Under the pieces are notes generated by a model, which had not been told where the DNA came from, made no database searches, and saw only the letters and a list, made by a program, of their open reading frames with translations. The translations under genes and the position numbers were made by a program. Shown here one piece after another: positions 34,151 to 46,100 of a DNA stretch of 64,000 nt; position 1 is the stretch's first letter, and each line of letters starts with the position of its first letter. The stretch is from Pegea sp. RAD2-039. Lineage: Eukaryota; Chordata; Thaliacea; Salpida; Salpidae. Where the stretch lies: NCBI GenBank assembly GCA_034620365.1, contig JAQGEQ010000014.1, positions 94,689 to 158,688 of the forward strand, read 5' to 3'.

Positions 34151-37100
34151 CTGTTGAAATATGCAAATTAGTCAGCGAGATCATAACGCGCGAAACATAC
34201 CACAAAAAATTTCGTGCAAAAAAAAATTCCCTAAACTGAAAGTGTTGCCAATTAGAAAAACTGAAAGTGTTTCCAATCAGAAAAACTGAAAGTGTTTCTA
34301 ATCAGAAAAACTAAAAGTGTTTCCAACCAGAAAAACTAAAAGTGTTTCCAACCAGAAAAACTAAAAGTGTTTCCAATCAGAAAAACTGAAAGTGTTTCCA
34401 ATCAGAAAAACTAAAAGTGTTTCCAATCAGAAAAACTAAAAGTGTTTCCAATCAGAAAAACTAAAAGTGTTTCCAACCAGAAAAACTAAAAGTGTTTCCA
34501 ATCAGAAAAACTGAAAGTGTTTCTAATCAGAAAAACTAAAAGTGTTTCCAACCAGAAAAACTAAAAGTGTTTCCAATCAGAAAAACTAAAAGTGTTTCCA
34601 ATCAGAAAAACTAAAAGTGTTTCCAACCAGAAAAAACTAAAAGTGTTTCCAATCAGAAAAACTAAAAGTGTTTCCAACCAGAAAAAACTGAAAGTGTTTC
34701 CAGTCAGAAAAACTGAAAGTGTTTCCAATCAGAAAAACTGAAATTTTAAATGACAAAAACTGAAAGCGTTTCCAATCAGAAAAACTAAAATTTTAAATGA
34801 CAAAAACTAAAAGTGTTTCCAACCAGAAAAACTGAAATCTGAAATGAAAAAAATAGAAATTTTTCATGCAGCAAATTGTTTAGTGAATGTGGGTTTTTTT
34901 TTTTTGGGTCTTATTTTCAAAATTCAAATAGAAATAAGTCCTTTTTTGTAGTCGGTGATGAATATTGGAGTTCATGCTTGAATTAGCCCACCGTTTTTTT
35001 ATCAAAAATCTTTTTGCTCTTCAAAAATAAGGAACCGAACTTAGGATTAAATAATGTGATTACGTCTTGAGCTAATCCAGCAAAATTTTCTGAAGTTGTT
35101 TGAAGATTTTGTGACCGAACTGACTTCAATGCCCATTTAGTTTTTGTAGAAGTTTGAGAAGTGTCTATAGCCTTTGATTTTAAAAATCAAATTTTTAGAA
35201 ATTATTTAATTTTTTAATCTTCATCAAAAAGACCTCTAATTTTGAAGATATTTTTTTTAGATCTGGCATCATTTACACCCCAAAAAAAAGTGGTCTTAAA
35301 AACATCCTTACCTTTCCAAGATCAATAAACAGCTTATCTTCATCATTAACTTTCAAAGAAGCTTGGATTTTTGTCCACTTCTTTCGATAATCATACATCT
35401 TAAGAAGACTTTGAGTTACAAGATTATTAACCGGTTTTATTGTCTGCAAAAATTCGACTTTAAAACCAGAAAATTTCTTCTGAAATCTCACCGGAAACCA
35501 ACGAAGTTTTTCCCGGATGTAATCTTGTTTCAAAACCAGGTAATTGGAACTCGGCATCACCCACATCTTAATGACAGATAAGACATGCTCCGAGTGATGT
35601 AGGACTCTTTCACAATCGCCATTATTTACAACTTCATATAAACTGTATTTGTTGGCAGGAAAACTTCTCGATTTACAAATCTTCGCGACTAGGGCACCAG
35701 CTACCAGGTTCACTTTGTAATTGGAACATTGGTCCTTGCTGCCCAGATATATTGGGACCATCATCTCGAAGTCTAGGGTGGTCAGCATGTTTTGTTTCTG
35801 GGTCGCGAGAACCATTTTTTCTTTCGCTTGTAACATCAAACGTTCTTTCTCGCGATCATCGTCAGTTACCTGGAAGATCAAGATGAAGATCAGGAAGATG
35901 AAGATCAGATGATGAGGATCAAGATTAAGAAGATGAAGAAACAGATGATGAAGATGAAGATCAGATGATGAAGATCAGGAAGATGAAGATCAGATGATGA
36001 GGATCAAGATTAAGAAGATCAAGATCAAGATGATGAAGATGAAGATGAAGATCAGATGATGAAGATCAGATGATGAAGATCAAGATGAAGATAAAGATGA
36101 AAAAGATGAAGGTGAGGAAGATGAAGATCAAGAGATAAATATCAAGATGAGATGAAGAAGATCAGGAAGTTGATGAGGATCAAGATGAAGAAGATTAAGA
36201 TCTTACATCGAAAAGTGAATCGAAGCTTTGAAGAAGATCATAAACACAAGAGATCTCATCTGAAGTCTTGCCGAAGTTTAATTTCTTCATATTATCATGG
36301 TGCATCAAAGTGGGTCCAAAAACAATTGATAAGTTATTCTTCGTCATTTCATTCATAGATTCGTGTCTTGAAACTCTTCAAAACATCAAATATAAGCATC
36401 TTAAAGACTCTCATCTTAGAGATCTTCATATTAAAGACTCTCATCTTAGAGGTCTTCATCTTTAAAGACTCACATGTTAAGATGATTCAGAAGAACTTTC
36501 AATGTTATTCGATTTAACTCGGGAAGTTGAAGTAACAGCGACTTGTATGACGTCATCTTCTGTTCGTGCAAATGCTCAGGAATCGCTGGAAACATCGAAA
36601 TTATGACGTCATCACCGCGATATGACGTCACCAACCCGCAGTTGCCATCCAATCTTCATATAGTTGTTTGGTCATAAGTGACCCGGGTAAGCTCTTGAAC
36701 CAACGCTTTAAAGCGCTTGTGACGTCATGGACATCGAGATCTTTTTCCACCATTTGGGTTTCGCGGGCGTTTTTTGTAAAGTCCGATAGAAGCTGAGTTG
36801 TTTTACGATGAGTACCATTCAATCGATAAATCCCGCGGGCATCAAGACCTTCAAATCCCGCCAAGTATTAAAAATTTCTCGATGTCAAAAACACGATGTA
36901 TCAGTACCATATTGCTCGACGAAAGTTGCACATTTCTCTAGAATAATTGGGGCCCCTGTTGTGGACAGTTGTTGGTCCTCTAAATGTGGACCACAGCTGC
37001 CGTCTAGTAGTCGCAGGGCGGAAAACCAACTTTCTCCATCAGATTTCGTGTCTGATCGGAAGTAGAAGGTCCTGTGGATGTAGGAAGATTAAGATCAGAT

Positions 37101-40100
37101 CTCTTGCATCCAGGACATACTTTTCGCGAAATACGAGCATGATGACAGGCGACGATTCTTTGTTGCTAGGTAATGACGTCGATGACCCTTCTTGAGTCTT
37201 GTCAATCACTGAAAAAAGAAGAAGATGAAGATGAGGATCAGGTGAAGATGAGGATTAGGTGAAGATGAGGAACAAGTGAAGATGAGGATCAGATGAAGAT
37301 GAGGATCAGGTGAAGATGAGGACCAGGTGAAGATGAGGATCAGGTGAAGATGAGGATCAATTGAAGATGAGGATCAGGTGAAGATGAGGATCAGGTGAAG
37401 ATGAGGATCAGGTGAAGATGAGGATCAGATTAAGATGAGGATCAGGTGAAGATGAGGATCAAGTGAAGATGAGGATCAGGTGAAGATGAGGAACAAGTGA
37501 AGATGAGGATCAGGTGAAGATGAGGATCAGGTGAAGATGAGGATCAAGTAAAGATGAGGATCAGATGAAGATGAGGATCAGGTGAAGATGAGGACCAGGT
37601 GAAGATGAGGATCAGGTGAAGATGAGGATCAGATTAAGATGAGGATCAGGTGAAGATGAGGATCAAGTGAAGATGAGGATCAAGTGAAGATGAGGATCAG
37701 GTGAAGATGAGGAACAAGTGAAGATGAGGATCAGGTGAAGATGAGGATCAGGTGAAGATGAGGATCAGGTGAAGATGAGGATCAGGTGAAGATGAGGATC
37801 AGGTGAAGATGAGGATCAGATGAAGATGAGGATCAGATGAAGATGAGGATCAGGTGAAGATGAGGATCAGGTGAAGATGAGGATCAGATTAAGATGAGGA
37901 TCAGGTGAAGATGAGGATCAAGTGAAGATGAGGATCAAGTGAAGATGAGGATCAGGTGAAGATGAGGAACAAGTGAAGATGAGGATCAGATGAAGATGAG
38001 GATCAGGTGAAGATGAGGATCAGGTGAAGATGAGGATCAGGTGAAAATGAGGATCAGGTGAAGATGAGGAACAAGTGAAGATGAGGATCAGATGAAGATG
38101 AGGATCAGGTGAAGATGAGGATCAGATGAAGATGAGGATCAGGTGAAGATGAGGATCAAGTGAAGATGAGGATCAGGTGAAGATAAGGATCAGGTGAAGA
38201 TGAGGATCAGATGAAGATGAGGATCAGGTGAAGATGAGGATCAAGTGAAGATGAGGATCAAGTGAAGATGAGGATCAGATGAAGATGAGGATCAGGTGAA
38301 GATGAGGATCAAGTGAAGATGAGGATCAGGTGAAGATGAGGGTCAGATGAAGATGAGGATCAAGTGAAGATGAGGATCAGGTGAAGATGAGGTTCAGGTG
38401 AAGATGAGGATCAAGTGAAGATGAGGATCAGATGAAGATGAGGATCAGGTGAAGATGAGGATCAGGTGAAGATGAGGATCAAGTGAAGATGAGGATCAAG
38501 TGAAGATGAGGATCAGATGAAGATGAGGATCAAGTGAAGATGAGGATCAGGTGAAGATGAGGATCAAGTGAAGATGAGGATCAGGTGAAGATGAGGATCA
38601 GGTGAAGATGAGGATCAAGTAAAGATGAGGATCAGATGAAGATGAGGATCAGGTGAAGATGAGGATCAGGTGAAGATGAGGATCAGATGAAGATGAGGAT
38701 CAGATGAAGATGAGGATCAGGTGAAGATGAGGATCAGGTGAAGATGAGGATCAAGTGAAGATGAGGATCAAGTGAAGATGAGGATCAGGTGAAGATGAGG
38801 ATGAGGATCAAGTGAAGATGAGGATCAGGTGAAGATGAGGATCAAGTGAAGATGAGGATCAGGTGAAGATGAGGATCAGGTGAAGATGAGGATCAAGTAA
38901 AGATGAGGATCAGATGAAGATGAGGATCAGGTGAAGATGAGGATCAGGTGAAGATGAGGATCAGATGAAGATGAGGATCAGATGAAGATGAGGATCAGGT
39001 GAAGATGAGGATCAGGTGAAGATGAGGATCAGATGAAGATGAGGATCAAGTGAAGATGAGGATCAGATGAAGATGAGGATCAGGTGAAGATGAGGATGAG
39101 GATCAGATGAAGATGAGGATCAGATGAAGATGAGGATCAGGTGAAGATGAGGATCAGGTGAAGATGAGGATCAAGTGAAGATGAGGATCAGGTGAAGATG
39201 AGGATCAAGTGAAGATGAGGATCAGATGAAGATCGGAAACCTAATTGAATGATTCTTCTCAAATCCAATGTTTCCATTGTCATCGATTCTTGATGAAAAT
39301 AATTAAAAGATTTTTTCTTTAAAGTACACCAAGTTCGTTGCCACGTCTAAAAAAATACTGCTCACTGATTGGACGATCTCAAAACTCGTGACAACTCACG
39401 GATCCTTTCTTGGATCGAAACTGTGATCTGTAACTCATCCTACCAATCCGATGAAAGTCCTGATCACTGCCAATCGCGTTTTGAACATAAGGAGGGAAGA
39501 TTTCTTCGAGAAGACCTCTCATCCACTTAACAGCCACCTCTTTCCGGTCAGCACTAAACAAATATGTCCTTCCGGTCACCCGGTTGATTTCAAAACAGTT
39601 TTGAAGTCTGTAAATGGACCAGTTAGGTTGGTGACAGACATGGACAAGTGGTCCGCACCCTGCTTTAGTGGCCTGGTCAGGTTGACACATTCCAATACTA
39701 ATGAGTTCGTTGCAATTGATTTCATCTTTCATTACTTGTGTCTTGTCTGCGTCGAAGTATTTGAGGGTGTTGCTTTCAAGAATACAGAGGCGTTTCTGGA
39801 AGTCTAGATTAAAAGATGAGGATCAGGAGATGAGGATTAGAAGATGAAGATTAAAAGATGAAGATCAGAAGATGAAGATTAGAAGATGAAGATGAGAAGA
39901 TGAATATTAAAAGATGAAGATCAGAAGATGAAGATCAGAAGATGAATATTAAAAGATGAAGATCAGAAGATGAAGATCAGAAGATGAAGATCAGAAGATG
40001 AAGATCGGAAGATGAAGATTAGAAGATGAAGATTAAAAGATGAAGATCAGAAGATGAAGATTAGAAGATGAAGATCAGGAGATGAGAAGATGAAGATCAG

Positions 40101-43100
40101 AAGATGAGGATTAAAAGATGAAGATCAGAAGATGAAGATCAGAAGATGAAGATGAGAAGATGAAGATCAGAAGATGAAGATCAGAAGATGAAGATCAGAA
40201 GATGAAGATGAGAAGATGAGGATTAGAAGATGAAGATGAGAAGATGAGGATTAGAAGATGAGGATTAGAAGATGAAGATTAGAAGATGAAGATCAGAAGA
40301 TGAATATTAAAAGATGAAGATCAGAAGATGAAGATCAGAAGATGAAGATCAGAAGATGAATATTAAAAGATGAAGATCAGAAGATGAAGATCAGAAGATG
40401 AAGATCAGAAGATGAAGATCGGAAGATGAAGATGAGAAGATGAAGATCAGAAGATGAAGATCAGATGATGAAGATCAGGTGATGAAGATTAGAAGATGAA
40501 GATCAGAAGATGAAGATCGGAAGATGAAGATCAGAAGATGAGAAGATGAAGATCAGAAGATGAAGATCAGAAGATGAGAAGATGAAGATCAGAAGATGAA
40601 GATTAGATGATGAAGATCAGAAGATGAGGATCAGAAGATGAAGATCAGAAGATGAAGATCAGATGATGAAGATCAGGTGATGAAGATCAGAAGATGAAGA
40701 TCAGGTGATGAAGATGAGAAGATGAAGATCAGAAGATGAAGATTAGAAGATGAAGATGAGAAGATGAAGATCAGAAGATGAAGATCAGGTGATGAAGATC
40801 AGAAGATGAAGATCAGGTGATGAAGATGAGAAGATGAAGATCAGAAGATGAAGATTAGAAGATGAAGATCAGAAGATGAAGATCGGAAGATGAAGATCAG
40901 AAGATGAGAAGATGAAGATCAGAAGATGAAGATCAGAAGATGAGAAGATGAAGATCAGAAGATGAAGATTAGATGATGAAGATCAGAAGATGAAGATCAG
41001 ATGATGAAGATCAGAAGATGAAGATCAGAAGATGAAGATCAGGTGATGAAGATCAGAAGATGAAGATCAGGTGATGAAGATCAGAAGATGAAGATCAGGT
41101 GATGAAGATGAGAAGATGAAGATCAGGTGATGAAGATGAGAAGATGAAGATCAGAAGATGAAGATGAGAAGATGAAGATCTTACCTCCTTGTTGAAGGGC
41201 AGATTTCAACTTTCCAAGACCCCCAAAAGATTTGGTTTCTTCGGAGTTATTCTTGAAGTCTCCTCCGTATTTGTAGAGAAAATCGCGGATGGAGACCGGA
41301 GGTTTAGGTCTCTGGATACTCTCAGTTCGTTTATGACGATTAGCAATCTAAACGCGCGCGATTAATTAGCATAATCATCAAATCATGTAATTTCTTACTC
41401 GATCTGTCACGTGATCTAATGAACTAACTTCATCTGTAGCTGAATTTTGTGCGAGAAGTTCCTACAAAATACAAAATTGAAATCATCGTGATGATGACGT
41501 CACTACTTACCGCGATGACGTCATACTTGAGATACTTGGCGAGTAGATAAGCTGAAATATAAACAAGTTGAATATTGAAGATGAAGATGAGGATGAGGAG
41601 ATACTAACGCGTTTTCGCGTAATCCTTTCCGGTGTGGCAGTTGGGATCTGCTCCACTGAAGATCAGGGAGTAGATTTGAAGAGGATCATCGCGAGTTATC
41701 GCGTTCACAAGCGCTTGATTGAGTTCCTTTTGGTTACCACGATATCGATGTTCCTTGATGTAATGCATTTCAACGTATTTGTTACTAATATGCCAAGCTC
41801 TTTGCTTCCTAAAAAAAGATGAACAAATCTTCAGATTAATCCGAAAAGATCCCTAAGAAGACCTCGGTTCCTAAGACTAAGAAGACCCCAGATCTGAATC
41901 CTAAGACTAAGAAGACCCCAGATCTGATCCCTAAGACTAAGAAGACCCCAGTTCCTAAGACTAAAAAGACCCCAGATCTGAATCCTAAGACTAAGAAGAC
42001 CCCAGATCCTAAGACTAAGAAGACCCCAGATCCTAAGACTAAGAAGACCCCAGATCGGATTCTTCAACAATTTTCTATCTCCTCTTTTAAAGCGATCTTC
42101 TCTTTCAAGATCTTGCTAAGGAGCTTCCAGAGATCAGAGAAGATCTTCTTGATCTAAAAATCTTCTTGATTCAAAGATCTTCCCTGATCTAAGATCTCTT
42201 CAAGATCTTTTGGGTCCCCCGGATTTACAAATCTTTTGGGGCACCTTAACTCTCAGAAACTTCACGACCAACAACAACAATAACTAAAAAGCGTTTATGA
42301 CGTCACTAGACGCGCGTATCTACAAACTAACAAATGGGGCTGTTGTGGATTAAGGGCACTAAAGACTCGCTTGCTCTTTAAAAAGTCTTTAGAAGCAAAT
42401 ATGGAACTTACTTGTCGGCCATATCGTTAATAGCGTCCGAAGGAATAAGATTTGCTGACCAGAAAGAGTTGGCAACCTCATTTCCAATTAACTTGATCAT
42501 CTACAAAACAAATTATTGTTTTAAAACCACTCAAGCATGAGTAAGTACTAGCGGAAGTGACGTCATCATCAACTAACCATCTTCATCTGTTCACTCCAAA
42601 TTTTTATATCCATTTTTAAGGACCGGACTTTACTGTTATGGACGCCAAGTTCGCGATGGATTCCCGCGCAATGTTTACAGATCACGATTGCAAGATTAAT
42701 TGAAGCCCAATCTGGGTTTTCTGATCCGCAGTCAGCACATGATCTGTTTGTAGAAACTGAAGCAATTTCATTTAAAACCTAAAAATTTGAAAATTGAATT
42801 TGATTTTCAGTGAGAGTTAGATTTAATACTTTGTAATCTGATAAACTCTCAGAGATTGCATCATTTAAAGCTTCAATCCAAGATCTCTTATCTTCTTCAC
42901 TTTCACAAATAAATCTGTGGATGAAGATCATTAATAGATATATCAACATCAAATGATACAAACGTGAAAGTCCTGAATGGAAAGATCACTTGAAACTTCT
43001 TCTTATCCATATTATCTTTTACACTCGCAACGTTCATCTTTAATCTAAAAGATTTAAAAGATCATTTTGATGATTCATCTTATTTACATCTACCTGCTGA

Positions 43101-46100
43101 TTGGTTGACCGAAACTGAATTCATCTAAACCTTTATAATAAGCTAAGTCATCTCCTTTTGTAGCTAAATATATTTTCTGTCCGTCCATTTTGATATAACC
43201 TTCTTTATAAGGCATACACATGAATCCACCTGGCTTGTGAGGTACTCCACGATATTTCTGGGAAAATATTTGATTATCGATTTATATTCTAATATAAAAG
43301 TTTGAAATATAAATTATTTGAATATCGATTTATATTTTAATATAAAAGTTTGAAATTTTTAGCAAATTTTATATAAAAATCTTCAACTAATTCCTCACAT
43401 TATCCAAAGTTCGATATTTTTTCTTATTTTCATTTTCAGAAAACTTTTTAATTTGATGAAAACTTCTTGATCTATCTCTTCTCATAAAATACATCTGATT
43501 TATAAACTAAAAAATCTAAAACTAAACTTTAAATAAAATATTTCCAGATTAATATAAATAAAACTTTTGTTTATATTTCTTTCAATAACTTAGAAATAAA
43601 AAAGTTTTCTTTTAAATCTCAACTTTCGTCATAGACTTCCTTATAATCTGTCTAAAACTCAACAGCTAATGTTGCAAATTAAATAAATTTACAACAAAAC
43701 TTTTTTGAGTCATTAAGTTGTAGAAATTTGTTTTAATCACATTTTAGTGTTTACAAACTTAGTTTATAAATTTGTTTATTAAATATTTTTAAAGTTTTTG
43801 TTTTAAGGTTTTAACAGCTGTTTTAAAATCGATAATTTCAGTCGATATTCGGTTGCTAAGAAATTGAAATTAAAAAATTCTTCAAATTTTCTTAATTTAA
43901 AAATTTTAATTTTTAATCTTTAAACTAATTCAAATCTCACTTTACATTTCAAACAATTAAAAAAACATCCGCTAGAAAGCGCTAGAGAGCTAAAACCAGA
44001 TTTTTTTTGACATTTGAAATTTTTGGAGTGTTTCCGATTAATTTTTAACTTAATTGAAATTTGTTAAATATTTGAAATTTTTAAATAAAAATCGAACAGA
44101 CCTCCCAATACATCTTAGCAGCTTGTAACGTTGCTGTCCAAATATTCCTTTCATCTGAGCTTTCAGCTTGAAAAATAAACGTTTTTCCACCTTTAACTTG
44201 TAAATGAAAAACTTTCGACTCATTTTGTGGATATTGGACTCTATTAACCATTGAGATCGGAATTATTCCTTTACTAATATCCATCTGTCAGTAAAAACCA
44301 TTAAATTTAGTCGCTTAAAAACCAGCTGCTGATAATTCAGCTCGACGTGATGACGTCATTAACCCGGAAATTTTCTGTGACGTCACACAAGGGTTGAAAT
44401 AATTGTTTTGAAATTTTTTAATGAATTTAAGATTCGATATTCGAAATTTTTTTTTTACTTTTTGGTCGTTTTCGAAATATTTTAATTCGTCGCCGTCGAA
44501 AACTACCCAACGTTTTTGCCAATGTCCTTGTCTTTGTCGAGTTGTATTTTTGGAGCTGAAAAATAATTTTTTGGGAAATTTTAGAACCTCAAAAAATTGA
44601 ATTTTGGGGATTTTTTGTAAAAAGACATTTTCGTAACTAACCCGCCACTTTTTAGTAACCAACCATCTTTCTTCTTTTTCTGAAAAATTTTTAGTTTGGT
44701 GAAAAACAGGGTTTCAAAAGAAGATTTTTTAAAAAAGTTTTTAAAAAAAAAATTTTTTAATTTTTAAAAGATTTTTAAAAAAGAGAGATTTTTACTGTTT
44801 CCAGAAACTCATAAAAATCTACTAATGACGTCACATCATCGAAATGACGTCACTTCATGCATTAAAACGCAGAAATAAATCTTTTATTAAAAGTTTCAAA
44901 ATCAATATCTTTTTATACTCACCAACAGAAGTTGAGATGATGACGTCACATCGCGATTTGAAGCGTCGATCGCGTCATCGTCGGCGACGGAAATTTGCTG
45001 AGTTTTTTTTTCCATCAAATATTCCAAAACCGATTCATCAGTGACGGTGATGTTGTTACTTTCACCGGATTCGTTGATTCGCTGTTTAAACATGATTACG
45101 TCATCAGATGACGTCATCAATGATGTCATGCAAATCAGTTTGTAAATAAAATTGTTGGATTTTGAAATGAAATATTTTAAACCTGATTTTCTTGATCAAA
45201 GTTTGTCTAGAAGTAAAAATTATTTTATTTATTTATAAATCGATAATAATTATTATAAATTTCATTTTTTTCACTTAAAACTAATTTCATATTTCGTTCG
45301 AAAATGGCCGAAAAATTTTAATCCCCAAAAAATCTTCTTACATTTGAAGATCCAGCTACAGAGAAGAAAGAGTCTTTTAGAATCGCGGAGATTGGACGAT
45401 TTTTTCCGGCTCCTTTTTTTCGGTGTTTCACGTTATTAGGGATTTGTTCATCTGATTGAGTGATGTTGTCCAGAGATCTTCCGGAAGATATCGAATTACA
45501 AGATCTTGGAATTGAGTCAAGACTCTTTAGTTTTTGGACGGGAGCGTGTTTTGCTGTGTGTCTCCAGATTCCGTTTCTCTGAACTTCTGATGAAGATTTT
45601 GAAGATTTTAAAGATTTTTTTGAAGATTTTAAGGATTTTTTGAAGATTTTAAGGATTTTTTGAAGATTTTAAAGATTTATTTGAAGATTTTTTGAAGATT
45701 TTAAAGATTTTTTTGAAGATTTTAAGGATTTTTTGAAGATTTTTTTGAAGATTTTAAAGATTTTTTGAAGATTTTTTTGAAGATTTTGAAGATTTATTTG
45801 AAGATTTTAAGGATTTTTTTGAAGATTCTAAGGATTTTTTGACGATTTTAAGGATTTATTTGAAGATTTTAAGGATTTATTTGAGGATTTTAAGGATTTT
45901 TTGAAGATTTTAAGGATTTTTTGAAGATTCTAAAGATTTTTTTGAAGATTTTTTTGAATCAATTTATTCATCAATAATTTTCTTCTTATCTCAAAAAGTT
46001 GAAAATTTCATTAATTTGTTTCAAATTGAAGATTTTGAAGAAGTTATTCGTGAAGTTTTTACAACTTAAGGTGCAACTTCCACAGTTTGAAAAAGATACT

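Noticed and set aside
34983..35190. Minus-strand open block KWALKSVRSQNLQTTSENF... as an extra ARAP exon
   Set aside because: No clear acceptor or donor, and the RA exon and PH5 exon already join in phase with contiguous PH5 homology. It may be an alternative exon, but there is no support.
41831..42070. ORF of IWGLLSLR repeats (minus)
   Set aside because: Comes from a minisatellite in ARAP intron 13; ARAP exons 13 and 14 join in phase without it.
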